DNA of 64,000 bases, taken from assembly GCA_902587545.1 (NCBI GenBank), contig CACILL010000002.1, positions 62,001-126,000 of the forward strand, read 5' to 3'. This stretch comes from an uncultured SAR86 cluster bacterium (GTDB lineage Bacteria > Pseudomonadota > Gammaproteobacteria > Magnimaribacterales > AG-339-G14). The notes under the pieces were generated by a model, which was not told the DNA's origin, ran no database searches, and saw nothing but the letters and a program-made list of their open reading frames with translations. Position numbers and translations under genes: made by a program. Shown here in pieces: positions 29,259-38,641 of the stretch (position 1 is its first letter; every line of letters starts with the position of its first letter).

Positions 29259-30002
29259 CTAATTTTTTTTGTTAAGTATTTGTTCTATCTTAGACAAAAA
29301 ACCTCTAAGGATACCCGTTTCTAATTTATCAGGTTGCAAACGTTTAATTAATCTCCGAACCCTAGTTTTTACTTGTTTAGGATTTTCCTGATCATAAAAA
29401 TCAATTTTTTTCATGACCTTATCAAAATGTTCAATTAGGTATTCATTATCTTTAAAGGTTGGAGTCTCATCTATTATTTCTGGTATTGAATCAATATTAT
29501 CTATTTCCATTTTCAATACATAAGAAATTATTTGAACTGCATGAGACAAATTTAAAGAAGAAAAATCTTCATCGGTTGGAATTTTTATATGATAGTCACA
29601 CATCTGCAGTTCTTCATTACTAAGTCCGCTAATTTCTCTTCCAAAAACAAAGCAAATTTTTACGTTGATATTTTCTAGACCTTTTTTCAAAATCTCACTT
29701 AATTCTGATGAGTTTTTTGTTGGCCATGGAATTGTTCTGGTTCTTGCACTAGTACCAAAAATTAAAGTGGCATTTTGCAAAGAACTGGATAGATCTTGAA
29801 AAATTTTTACATTTTGCAATATGTCTTTAGCCCCTTTGGCTCGATAGAAAGATTCATCACTAGGAAAATCTTTGGGATTAATCAAAGTAAGATTTTGAAA
29901 TCCCATATTTTTAATCGCTCTTGCTGTTGCTCCAATATTTCCAGGATGAGAGGGCTCAACCAAAATAAATTCAATTTTATTTTTAAGTGAAGAATCAGAC
30001 AC
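29259..30002 (-). CDS. trmJ: tRNA/rRNA 2'-O-methyltransferase TrmJ (SpoU family)
   Basis: FILVEPSHPGNIGATARAIKNMGF; CFVFGREISGLSNEEL; IPTDEDFSSLNLSHAVQI. Confidence 0.93.
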   Translation of the reverse strand: MSDSSLKNKIEFILVEPSHPGNIGATARAIKNMGFQNLTLINPKDFPSDESFYRAKGAKDILQNVKIFQDLSSSLQNATLIFGTSARTRTIPWPTKNSSELSEILKKGLENINVKICFVFGREISGLSNEELQMCDYHIKIPTDEDFSSLNLSHAVQIISYVLKMEIDNIDSIPEIIDETPTFKDNEYLIEHFDKVMKKIDFYDQENPKQVKTRVRRLIKRLQPDKLETGILRGFLSKIEQILNKKN

Positions 30003-30037
30003 TTTTATAGTTTACAATTCTTTCCTTACAAAACACC

Positions 30038-30829
30038 ATGGAACCGAAAGTAACTATTGCGATAAATGCCGCTAGACTTGCTGCAAAAGAAATTCATAAA
30101 TTTTCTCGGCGTAGAGACAAAATAAATGTTTTTGAGAAAGGACCAACCGATTTTGTAACTCAAGTAGACAGTATTGCAGAGAATTTAATAATTAATACAC
30201 TAAAAACCTCCTTTCCTGATCATTCTTTTGAGGGAGAAGAATCTGGTCGTCAAGGAAATAAGAATGCTGATTATCACTGGATAATAGATCCCTTAGACGG
30301 TACCACAAACTTCATTCATGATTTTCCCTTTTTCTCTATCTCGATTGCATGCTTCTACAAGGGATCGATAGAACATGGTTTGATTTATGATCTTTCTCGT
30401 GATGATGAGTATTACGCTTCAAAAGGGAAAGGTGCTTTTTGTAACAAAACTAGAATAAGAGTTTCAGAGATTAAAGGATTAAAAAACTCTTTAATATGTA
30501 ATTCTTTTCATGGGGGTCCAGACTTAGAGCCTAAATTTGATCAAATTACTCTTATAAGAAATCTCTATTCTAATTCATTAACTCTTCGAAGAACTGGATC
30601 AACAGCTTTAGACCTTGCCTTTGTTGCTTCAGGGAAACTTGATGCCTTTTTAGGATATGGAATGAAAGTTTGGGATTTTGCAGCTGGAGCTTTATTGGTC
30701 AGAGAAGCTGGAGGCTTTATCAATGCTTTTAATGGAGAGGAAGATGTATTCTCATCACATAGTATAGTTGCTGGAAACATGGCATGTGTGAAAGCCATTA
30801 ACAAAGAAATAAAAAAATCTTTAGTTTAA
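30038..30829 (+). CDS. suhB: Inositol-1-monophosphatase
   Basis: FEGEESG; WIIDPLDGTTNFIHDFPFFSISIAC; WDFAAGALLVREAGG. Confidence 0.94.
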   Translation: MEPKVTIAINAARLAAKEIHKFSRRRDKINVFEKGPTDFVTQVDSIAENLIINTLKTSFPDHSFEGEESGRQGNKNADYHWIIDPLDGTTNFIHDFPFFSISIACFYKGSIEHGLIYDLSRDDEYYASKGKGAFCNKTRIRVSEIKGLKNSLICNSFHGGPDLEPKFDQITLIRNLYSNSLTLRRTGSTALDLAFVASGKLDAFLGYGMKVWDFAAGALLVREAGGFINAFNGEEDVFSSHSIVAGNMACVKAINKEIKKSLV

Positions 30830-30833
30830 AATA

Positions 30834-30863
30834 TTTACAAAACCCATTATTTTTTGATAAAAT
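30834..30863 (+). promoter_or_regulatory. Sigma70-like promoter for the YRG microprotein leader
   Basis: TTTACA - 18 nt - TAAAAT. Confidence 0.5.
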
Positions 30864-30869
30864 GCACAT

Positions 30870-31067
30870 TAATCGTTCATTCAGTGCTCTTTTTTAGTGC
30901 ATTGGACGGAAGTAGGAAGATAGGAAAACCTCTTTCTACACAACGTGTAGAAAGGCTAGCAAGTACCTTTAATGGGAACGAGACCGAATATCTACCGAAG
31001 GAACGCGTTACGAGGGTGTATGCCGTGAGGCACATGAAACATAATCGAAACGAAAACTGGAGGCGAT
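30870..31067 (+). ncRNA. Candidate structured 5' leader RNA
   Basis: CTTTCTACAC-AAC-GTGTAGAAAG perfect 10-bp hairpin (30932-30954); TGCC-GTGA-GGCA GNRA hairpin; seven GGA motifs; approximate bounds. Confidence 0.5.
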
Positions 31068-31232
31068 ATGTCTACTTACAGAGGTATCAAAGTCACTGAA
31101 AACAACCTTCACGTTGAGAACAAAAATTCTCAACCGGGCGTTTACAGAGGCGTAAAGCATGATGCTATAGAGTCAGATAAGTCAGAAAAGTTACAGAACG
31201 GTGTTTACCGTGGCGTAAAACATTCTGCTTAA
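31068..31232 (+). CDS. 54-aa microprotein with three YRG(I/V)K motifs (DUF4278-like)
   Basis: MSTYRGIKVTENNLHVENKNSQPGVYRGVKHDAIESDKSEKLQNGVYRGVKHSA*; TGGAGG RBS; terminator follows. Confidence 0.75.
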   Translation: MSTYRGIKVTENNLHVENKNSQPGVYRGVKHDAIESDKSEKLQNGVYRGVKHSA

Positions 31233-31253
31233 TTGAGAAATAGTTGAAAATTT

Positions 31254-31282
31254 AGGGAGGTCTTCGGGCCTCCCTTTTTTTT
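31254..31282 (+). terminator. Intrinsic terminator after microprotein gene
   Basis: GGGAGGTC-TTCG-GGCCTCCC then T8. Confidence 0.93.
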
Positions 31283-32180
31283 ATGGCATACCGTCATCAT
31301 AAGTTTCACTTTTTTTGATTGCTAGATCCTCAAAATTTAAATTCATCAAAATCAGGTTATTACAAAGAACGTAAATTGATGAATAAGTGCCAACAATGAC
31401 GCCGCAAATCAAAGCGATAGCAAAATTCTGAATGAAATCCCCTCCTAAAATAAGAAGTGCAAATAAAACCAATAAAGTTGTTAAAGAGGTGATTAAAGTT
31501 CTTCCTAACATTTGATTCAAAGATCTATTAATCACATCGACATTATCGGATTTTCTCTTCTTTCGATAATTCTCTCTTATTCGATCCGAAACTACTATCG
31601 TATCGTTAAGAGAGTAACCGATAACTGCCAATATGGCCGCTAGTACCGTCAAGTTAAAACCTATATAAAATAGCGAGAAAAAACCCAATACTATTAAGAC
31701 ATCATGTATCAGAGCTAAGAGAGCGCCGATGGCAAACTTAAATTGAAACCGAAACATGATGTAGACCATCATTACTAACATCGCTGCCAGTATCCCCAAA
31801 CCTCCTTGGTCACGTAACTCCTCTCCAATTTGGGGACCGATGAAATCTTTGCGCCTCAAATCAAACTGAAATGAGTTTTTCAATGCAGCAACTATCTCAT
31901 CAGATAAATTATTTTGTGAGCCTCCTGGAATCTTAATCAGAACATCTTGCTCTGAACCAAAATAAGAAACCTGAAAATCGTCTTCTAATTTAGATCCAAG
32001 CACTTCCCTGATTTCTTCTAGGTTGGTTGATTGCGATAACTTTATCTCAATTAAAGTGCCGCCGGTAAAATCCAATCCGGCATTCAATCCTTTAAAAGAA
32101 AGCGAAAAAATTGAAAGGACGACCATTAAAATTGATAGCACTGAGGCTATCTTTCTGGGTCGCATAAAGTTTATTTGCAT
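31281..32180 (-). CDS. secF: Protein translocase subunit SecF
   Basis: GLDFTGGTLIEIK; YSLNDTIVVSDRIREN. Confidence 0.96.
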   Translation of the reverse strand: MQINFMRPRKIASVLSILMVVLSIFSLSFKGLNAGLDFTGGTLIEIKLSQSTNLEEIREVLGSKLEDDFQVSYFGSEQDVLIKIPGGSQNNLSDEIVAALKNSFQFDLRRKDFIGPQIGEELRDQGGLGILAAMLVMMVYIMFRFQFKFAIGALLALIHDVLIVLGFFSLFYIGFNLTVLAAILAVIGYSLNDTIVVSDRIRENYRKKRKSDNVDVINRSLNQMLGRTLITSLTTLLVLFALLILGGDFIQNFAIALICGVIVGTYSSIYVLCNNLILMNLNFEDLAIKKSETYDDGMP

Positions 32181-32181
32181 T

Positions 32182-34002
32182 TTATATCCAGAGCGTATCG
32201 AGATGTTTTCGATTTCGATAAATTAACCAAACTAAAAATCTTGTAACTAAGATAGCGGTAAACATTGAGGTCAAAATTCCAACCGATAAGGTTATTGCAA
32301 AGCCTTGAACCGGCCCTGTGCCAATCGTATAAAGAATCAGTGCTACAATTAAAGTAGTTAAATTTGCATCTACAATAGTTATATAGGCACGATCATATCC
32401 AGCATTAATTGCATCTAAAGGTTTAAGTCTATTTTTCAATTCTTCTTTGATTCTGGAGAAAATTAAAACATTTGCATCTACCGCCATCCCGATTGTTAAA
32501 ACAATTCCTGCAATACCAGGTAACGTCAACGTTGCTGATAAAATTGACATAATAGCGCTTATCAAAACAATATTTAAAGCGACTGCAATATTGGCAATGA
32601 CACCAAAAACTTTGTAGTAAAAAATCATGAAAATAAGAACTAAAGATAAGCCAAGAACTAAAGATTGCACCCCAACGCGAATATTATCAGCCCCTAAAGA
32701 TGGACCAACTGTACCTTCTTCAACAAAATTCATTGGTGCAGCTAACGCCCCTGCTCTCAAAAGCAAAGCCAATTCAGAGGCTGCATTGGGACTATCTAAG
32801 CCGGTTATTCTAAATTGGTTTGCAAGAGCAGATTGAATGGTTGCTAAGCTGATGATTCTTTTATCAAAGTAACTTTCAATTTCATCACTGATATTGGATG
32901 TTTTGATTTTGCGTTCAACAAAAATTACTGCCATCTTTCTGCCCACATTGTTTCTGGTTGAACGATGCATTTTTGTTCCGCCCTCGCCGTCTAGAGAAAT
33001 ATTTACCTGCGGGAACCCACTTTCGTCATAGCCAACGCTGGCATCTGCTACTTTGTCGCCGGTAATTATGACCTGCTTCAATAACCTCACGCGTTGTCCG
33101 GAAAAATCAAATTGTTCTGTTCTAGATAGTAAACTGTTGGATTCAGCCTCGAGACGAAACTCTAAATTAGCAGTTTTTCCTATGATTTTTTTGGCTTCAG
33201 CAGTATCTTGGACGCCTGGCAGTTGAACAGAAATTCTATTTTTTCCCTGACGAACTACGACAGGCTCAGAGATTCCAAGCTCATTGACTCTATTTCTTAG
33301 AGTCACTAAATTTTGGGAAACTGCGTAATCAATTAAATCTTCGAGACCTTGCTCGTTGTACTCAACGATAAATTGGTTGTTACCCTGCTTTTTATACTCA
33401 AGATCTATGTTGCTTTTTAGATAATCGTCTAACTGATCTGAAGCATCCGATCTGGTGGTGAAAATTATTCTGTTTTCGGCAATTTCAGAACGACTAATTC
33501 CAATTCTTTCTTCTCTGAGTTTTCTTTTGATGTCAGCCAAATAGGATTCTAAGCGAGTTGAAATTAGCAACTCGGAGTCTACTTCCATTAAAAAATGAAC
33601 TCCCCCTCTAAGATCTAAGCCTAATTTCATTGGCGAAGCCTGAATATCTGATAACCAGGCAGGAGTATTTGGAGCTAAGTTCAAAGCTATAACAAATTCT
33701 CTCTCTAAGTTTTGTTCTAGATATTCTTTGAGCTTAACTTGATCTTGATAATTTTCTGCCTTAAATAAAATTGATTCATATCCATCAAGCTCTTCATTAA
33801 GATTCGAGGAGAAACTGATTTCTGTTTCTGATGCAAGTTGTTCAATACGTTTCGCAATGTTAGGAGATATTTTTCCCAAAGAACTATCCAAGGTGATTTG
33901 AACTGCTGGACTTGGCGGATAAAAATTAGGCAAAGCATAGGTAATGCCAATGGTAATGACAAACAATATGATTACTATTTTCCAGAGCTGAAATCTGAGC
34001 AC
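32182..34002 (-). CDS. secD: Protein translocase subunit SecD
   Basis: LGLDLRGGVHFLMEV; GMAVDANVLIFSRIKEEL. Confidence 0.97.
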   Translation of the reverse strand: MLRFQLWKIVIILFVITIGITYALPNFYPPSPAVQITLDSSLGKISPNIAKRIEQLASETEISFSSNLNEELDGYESILFKAENYQDQVKLKEYLEQNLEREFVIALNLAPNTPAWLSDIQASPMKLGLDLRGGVHFLMEVDSELLISTRLESYLADIKRKLREERIGISRSEIAENRIIFTTRSDASDQLDDYLKSNIDLEYKKQGNNQFIVEYNEQGLEDLIDYAVSQNLVTLRNRVNELGISEPVVVRQGKNRISVQLPGVQDTAEAKKIIGKTANLEFRLEAESNSLLSRTEQFDFSGQRVRLLKQVIITGDKVADASVGYDESGFPQVNISLDGEGGTKMHRSTRNNVGRKMAVIFVERKIKTSNISDEIESYFDKRIISLATIQSALANQFRITGLDSPNAASELALLLRAGALAAPMNFVEEGTVGPSLGADNIRVGVQSLVLGLSLVLIFMIFYYKVFGVIANIAVALNIVLISAIMSILSATLTLPGIAGIVLTIGMAVDANVLIFSRIKEELKNRLKPLDAINAGYDRAYITIVDANLTTLIVALILYTIGTGPVQGFAITLSVGILTSMFTAILVTRFLVWLIYRNRKHLDTLWI

Positions 34003-34004
34003 TT

Positions 34005-34319
34005 TTAGAGAGATTTAATTGTTCCTTTAGGCAAAACGTTACTTACAGATTCTCGCTGGATTGTAAGAACTGTGTCATTAGCTCGAACGGTTAAAAAGTC
34101 ATCATTCATCTTTGTAATTACACAGACCATTCCGCCCGAAGCAATTACTTCATCTCCCACAGAAAGTGATTCAATCATTTCTTTTTGAGCTTTGAGCCTT
34201 TTGTTTTGCGGCCTGATGATTAAAAAATACATAATGGCGACAAAACCTATTAACAAAATTAATTGCGGGCCAAAAAAACTTGGAGTTTGTTGGGCCATAA
34301 CTATTTCGGTTTCTTTCAT
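34005..34319 (-). CDS. yajC: Preprotein translocase subunit YajC
   Basis: FVAIMYFLIIRPQNKRLKAQKEMIESLSVGDEVIASGGMV; start reset to MKETEIV behind AAAGGAG. Confidence 0.93.
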   Translation of the reverse strand: MKETEIVMAQQTPSFFGPQLILLIGFVAIMYFLIIRPQNKRLKAQKEMIESLSVGDEVIASGGMVCVITKMNDDFLTVRANDTVLTIQRESVSNVLPKGTIKSL

Positions 34320-34333
34320 ATTAACTTCTCCTT

Positions 34334-34419
34334 TGGTGCCGGAGGAGAGACTCGAACTCTCACGCCTTGTGGGCACTCGATTTTGAATCGAACGCGTCTA
34401 CCAATTCCGCCACTCCGGC
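34334..34419 (-). tRNA. tRNA-Leu(CAA)
   Basis: GCCGGAGTGGCGGAATTGGTAGACGCG...TTCGATTCAAAATCGAG...CTCCGGCACCA; class II variable arm. Confidence 0.96.
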
Positions 34420-34504
34420 TATATTACAAGGTAAAATTCAAAAAAAATAAGATTTGTTTTGTTAAAATCCGCATTTTATCACCATAAAGAAAGAATAACT
34501 TCTA

Positions 34505-36874
34505 ATGTTTAATTTTCTAATAAAAGCCAATCACGAAAGTGAATCGAAAAAAACCGAATTACTTCTTAAAAATGAAGATATTATCTACGCGCTTTCCTCA
34601 ACCTCAAGAATAGATTATCAAGCTTTAAAAATCCTTACTAAGCAAAATAATTTAACTGAACTTAAATTAAAAAAAGAAAAATCTCCTATTAAGAAAAATT
34701 ATTTTCAAATTAGAAATCCGAAAAGAAAATTTCCCTGGCAGACTCCAAAAAGGATGCATCCAAAAGAATTAGGCATACTTGCTGAGAATCGAAATTTTTC
34801 AAAAAAAGCGATCATCATCCCTGTAGACGTTTTTTGGGGGAAATCCCCAGAACGGCAAGATAACTGGCTCAAGCTTTTATTTAGAGAATCTTGGGAGGGA
34901 ACCAGTTTTATTAGAAACTTATTCAAACTTTTTTTTAATGGCAGAAATGTGAAAATATTTTTTCACAAACCTCTTGAAGTAGACGATATTTTCAATAGTC
35001 CCGAATCAGATAAAAATCTTGTTTTAAAAACTGAAAGGCTTTTGAGAGCTAGATTCAGACAAAATCGAAAAGCTCACTTAGGACCGGATATTTCCAATAG
35101 AAGAACATTGGTGACCAGTATTCTAAATTCTAATTCGATTAGAAATTATATTGAATCTGAATCTGAGGGCAGTCAAAAAAAATCAGCTAAATTACAAAAA
35201 AAAGCCAGTAAATATGTATGGGAAATTTGCTCGGATATGTCTTATCCATTTATCTATCTTTACGATAGAGCCCTAACTTGGTTTTGGAACTCGAGATATG
35301 AAAACTTGGAGGTATTAAATTTTGAAGAAATAAGAAAAATTGCGCCCAGCACCTCTCTAATTTTTTCACCTTGTCATCGTTCCCATATAGATTATCTAGC
35401 TTTATCTTATTTGCTTTACTATAAAGACTTGATGCTGCCTCAAATCGTTGCTGGTAAAAATTTAAATTTACCGCTGGTTGGTCCACTCTTGAGAAAAGGC
35501 GGAGCTTTTTTTATGAGGCGCTCTTTTAGCAACAATCGTCTTTACTCTGTAGTGTTTTATGAGCATTTAAAAAAATTAATGCAAAGAGGACATTCGATAG
35601 AATTTTTTCCTGAGGGAGGAAGATCTAGATCAGGAAAATTAATGCCGCCAAGACCTGGAATTATTTCGATGATTCTAAGGTCCTTCTTAGGTATGGATGA
35701 AAAACAAGTTAGTTTCGTGCCAATTTCTATAAATTATGAAAAAGTCCTTGAAGGAAATTCTTATATTAACGAAGTAATGGGTGCAGAGAAGAAAAAAGAA
35801 AATTTAAAAGATATCTTTTCGGTATTTAGAGATTTCAGAAATTATCTTGGAGAGGCTTATTTACAATTTGGAGAACCGATAAATTTAAATGCTCTTTTAA
35901 AAGAATATCCTCTGAGTGACTACTCATCTGAGAAGGATTGGCTCTTTAAAGTTACTCCCGTTCTTGGTAAGAAAATCATGACTACTATCAACGACTCAAC
36001 TGTAGTGACTTCTACAGCATTGTTTTCTTTGGCAATTTTAAATAGTGATGGTTTCTCTATTTCAAATCGAGAACTTGTTTCAAGAATTGAACTATTGAAG
36101 TCTTTGCTTGAAGAGGATAAATATTCTCCCAAAACTTTGATTTGTGAAAAAACTGGAGAAGAGATAATTGATCAAATGAGAAAGTTGGGTTTCCTTTCTA
36201 AGGAAGACATAAACGACAGAATTTCTTTGACAAATTTAGAGGCAGCTAAGCTAAGCTTTTATAGAAATAATATTTCTCACTTGCTTATTTTTGAGTCACT
36301 GATATGCGGTTTTTTTCAGTACCAAAAAGAAATCGTTAAGGAAGATTTATTGCAGTCCATAAAAATGATTTATCCGTTTTTAAAAGAGGAATTTTTTCTT
36401 AAATGGGATGAGGCCAATTTGGATCAATTAATTAACTTAAAACTAAACAAACTTATAAATAAAAATCTCATTCTTGAAGATTCCAAAGTTTACAAAAGAC
36501 CTGATTTCAAATCAAAGGAATTTTATGAAACTCAATCGCTGGGAAAACTTGTTCAGCCATCCATTGATAGATTTTATGTTCTGATTTCTCAATTATGGAA
36601 AAATTCAGAAGAACATATTTCAAAAAATGAATTGGAAAGAAATTCTCTAGAAATACTTAAAAATTTAGAAAAAACTCAGGCAAGACTAACCCCAGAATTT
36701 TCAGAAAAATGGATGTTTGATGTTTTTTTAAGTCGGTTAATAGAAAATAAATATGTACGCGAGGATAATAAGGGCATGCTTTATCCTACAAGAGTAACTC
36801 AACGATTAGAAAAAGATGCCAATAAGTTTTTAGAGCCAAATTGGCTGAAAGAACTTTCCAAAAGTACTACTTAA
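34505..36874 (+). CDS. plsB: Glycerol-3-phosphate 1-O-acyltransferase
   Basis: FSPCHRSHIDYLALSYLLY; VAGKNLNLPLVGPLLRKGGAFFMRRSF; EFFPEGGRSRSGKL. Confidence 0.95.
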   Translation: MFNFLIKANHESESKKTELLLKNEDIIYALSSTSRIDYQALKILTKQNNLTELKLKKEKSPIKKNYFQIRNPKRKFPWQTPKRMHPKELGILAENRNFSKKAIIIPVDVFWGKSPERQDNWLKLLFRESWEGTSFIRNLFKLFFNGRNVKIFFHKPLEVDDIFNSPESDKNLVLKTERLLRARFRQNRKAHLGPDISNRRTLVTSILNSNSIRNYIESESEGSQKKSAKLQKKASKYVWEICSDMSYPFIYLYDRALTWFWNSRYENLEVLNFEEIRKIAPSTSLIFSPCHRSHIDYLALSYLLYYKDLMLPQIVAGKNLNLPLVGPLLRKGGAFFMRRSFSNNRLYSVVFYEHLKKLMQRGHSIEFFPEGGRSRSGKLMPPRPGIISMILRSFLGMDEKQVSFVPISINYEKVLEGNSYINEVMGAEKKKENLKDIFSVFRDFRNYLGEAYLQFGEPINLNALLKEYPLSDYSSEKDWLFKVTPVLGKKIMTTINDSTVVTSTALFSLAILNSDGFSISNRELVSRIELLKSLLEEDKYSPKTLICEKTGEEIIDQMRKLGFLSKEDINDRISLTNLEAAKLSFYRNNISHLLIFESLICGFFQYQKEIVKEDLLQSIKMIYPFLKEEFFLKWDEANLDQLINLKLNKLINKNLILEDSKVYKRPDFKSKEFYETQSLGKLVQPSIDRFYVLISQLWKNSEEHISKNELERNSLEILKNLEKTQARLTPEFSEKWMFDVFLSRLIENKYVREDNKGMLYPTRVTQRLEKDANKFLEPNWLKELSKSTT

Positions 36875-36877
36875 CGT

Positions 36878-36905
36878 CTTGAAAAAATAAAAAATACCTC
36901 CATAT
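36878..36905 (+). promoter_or_regulatory. Sigma32 (RpoH)-type promoter
   Basis: CTTGAAA - 13 nt - CTCCATAT versus consensus CTTGAAA-N13-15-CCCCATNT. Confidence 0.65.
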
Positions 36906-36974
36906 AGATATAGAGAAAGGTTGCCGTGATGGGATCTTTCCACAGGTTGACATGCTCAAATGAGGTGTCTTTTT

Positions 36975-37003
36975 ATTAACTTGCTTAGATTTAAGGAGTT
37001 TAT
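36975..37003 (+). promoter_or_regulatory. ROSE-like RNA thermometer masking the hsp20 Shine-Dalgarno
   Basis: AACUU(G)CUU pairs with AAGGAGUU, single bulged G in UUGCU anti-SD, AGAUUU loop. Confidence 0.6.
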
Positions 37004-37004
37004 T

Positions 37005-37451
37005 ATGAAAAATAGTTTATTAAATTTATCAGATCCTTTCTTTTCAACGAGGTTTTTAGGTTTCGATAGTTTGTTTGATTCATTGAGAACATTCAGTGAG
37101 ATAGGAGAAGATTCTAGGTCTTATCCGCCTTATAACATCAAACGCGAAGGGAATGATATTACCATTGAAGTTGCAGTTGCAGGTCTTAGTGAAGACGATT
37201 TAACCGTCGAAACTAAGGAAAACAACTTGAGTATTACTCACGAAGGCTCTAAAAATTCTTCTGGAGAAGTCTTGCATCAAGGTATTGCTGCGAGAGCATT
37301 TAAATTGCAATTCTCTCTTGCACCTGAAGTTGTTGTAAAAACTGCTGATCTAAAGAATGGTTTATTAAAAATAAACCTAGAAAGGATTATTCCAGAGTCG
37401 GAAAAAGCAAAAGTTATTCAAATTAATTCAGGCGAATTAATTACAGAATAA
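37005..37451 (+). CDS. Hsp20/IbpA family small heat shock protein
   Basis: YNIKREGNDITIEVAVAGLSEDDLTVETKENNLSITHEG; start at ATG behind AAGGAG, shorter than track ORF. Confidence 0.95.
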   Translation: MKNSLLNLSDPFFSTRFLGFDSLFDSLRTFSEIGEDSRSYPPYNIKREGNDITIEVAVAGLSEDDLTVETKENNLSITHEGSKNSSGEVLHQGIAARAFKLQFSLAPEVVVKTADLKNGLLKINLERIIPESEKAKVIQINSGELITE

Positions 37452-37463
37452 TCTCCCCTAAAA

Positions 37464-37486
37464 CATGCCGCCATCAAGGCGGCATG
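37464..37486. terminator. Convergent hairpin between hsp20 and pyrophosphohydrolase genes
   Basis: CATGCCGCC-ATCAA-GGCGGCATG 9-bp stem; weak T-tract. Confidence 0.55.
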
Positions 37487-37488
37487 GA

Positions 37489-37857
37489 TTATAAACCCAA
37501 AGCTTTTTTGATATTTGGTTTGAAATAAGTCTCCGGCTTCATAATTTTCCCAGCATCATTTTTAATGAATTTTCCATCAACAAATTTACTCATATTTGAT
37601 CTTTTCACTTCTTCCCAAATCTTATCAAAATCTATACCCACACTATTGCACATACCCATAATGACCCAAACCAAATCTGCAAGACCGTCAGCAACTTCAA
37701 CCAAGTCTTTTTCATCAAATGCTTTCGCAGTCTCTTCAAACTCCTCTTTGATCAAGTTCATATAAAGCTGAGTTTGCTCATTTTTAAGATTTAGTTCTGA
37801 AGCTATTTTTTGTTCTCCTAAAATCATAAAGTTAGATACATCTTTTTGATAATTCAT
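37489..37857 (-). CDS. MazG-like / phosphoribosyl-ATP pyrophosphohydrolase-like protein
   Basis: LIKEEFEETAKAFDEKDLVEVADGLADLVWVIMG: ExxE...ExxD pattern. Confidence 0.8.
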   Translation of the reverse strand: MNYQKDVSNFMILGEQKIASELNLKNEQTQLYMNLIKEEFEETAKAFDEKDLVEVADGLADLVWVIMGMCNSVGIDFDKIWEEVKRSNMSKFVDGKFIKNDAGKIMKPETYFKPNIKKALGL

Positions 37858-38627
37858 TCGTTCTCCCGGTCTAAGGTAAATATATTGTATTTAAATGCTT
37901 TGCCTTTTATAACACGGGAAGGCTTTAAATTGATAAGCGAGCTGGTGTTGCTGTGCAAAGCTGATTTGTAAATGATTTTCTTGAAATTGTTTTGTTTCAG
38001 ATATTTTTTAAATCTATTTAAATCAAATTCTTCAAAATCTAAATTTCTTAAAAATTGCATTTCTTTTTTAGCTCTTGCATCATTTTTTTGTTCAAACATT
38101 TGATCCAGATATACAATCTCATGATCAGAATATTTTTTTAAGAGATCCAGAGAATCGCCATGTAGAAAATCTATTCGATTAATGGAATCTTGCAAATCTT
38201 TATACCTTGAGTTTTGCAGACATTGATTTGTAAATTCATACAACCAAGATTTTTTTTCTATAGCAGTGACTGAATACCCAAGAAAACTTATTTCTAAAGC
38301 GTCTATGCAAAATCCCGCAGTCATATCAATCACCTTTCTCCCAATATCTTTCTTGGAAAAACATTTCTTTAGTAAAGATGATTTGGACATAATTTTTTTA
38401 AAATCCATGTAATTGATTACAAAAGGTTTTGAGTTCTTTGTTGCCAAATCTTGCAATGTAAGGTTTTTGGCTGATGCCCATATGACTTGCTTGTGAGTTT
38501 CGGAAATCCTTAAGTTTCTCGGTGTGATTAATTCCAAGTCGTGTTTAGAAGCAAATTGTTCCGCAAATCTGATTTCATTTTTCGAAAGATAGGATACAAA
38601 TGGCTTTCTTTCTGTAAAATTATTCAT
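37854..38627 (-). CDS. rsmJ: 16S rRNA (guanine1516-N2)-methyltransferase
   Basis: DMTAGFCIDALEISFLGYSVTAIEKK; IVYLDQMFEQKNDARAKKEMQFLR. Confidence 0.85.
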   Translation of the reverse strand: MNNFTERKPFVSYLSKNEIRFAEQFASKHDLELITPRNLRISETHKQVIWASAKNLTLQDLATKNSKPFVINYMDFKKIMSKSSLLKKCFSKKDIGRKVIDMTAGFCIDALEISFLGYSVTAIEKKSWLYEFTNQCLQNSRYKDLQDSINRIDFLHGDSLDLLKKYSDHEIVYLDQMFEQKNDARAKKEMQFLRNLDFEEFDLNRFKKYLKQNNFKKIIYKSALHSNTSSLINLKPSRVIKGKAFKYNIFTLDRENE

Positions 38628-38641
38628 GTCAGTAAAAAACG

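Noticed and set aside
30854-31099. 81-aa plus-strand ORF MIKCTLIVHSV...
   Set aside because: Runs through the structured leader and overlaps the better-supported 31068-31232 microprotein in another frame.
34263-34487. ORFs overlapping tRNA-Leu, and the yajC N-terminal extension
   Set aside because: They read through the tRNA gene; yajC has a good RBS and ATG at 34319.
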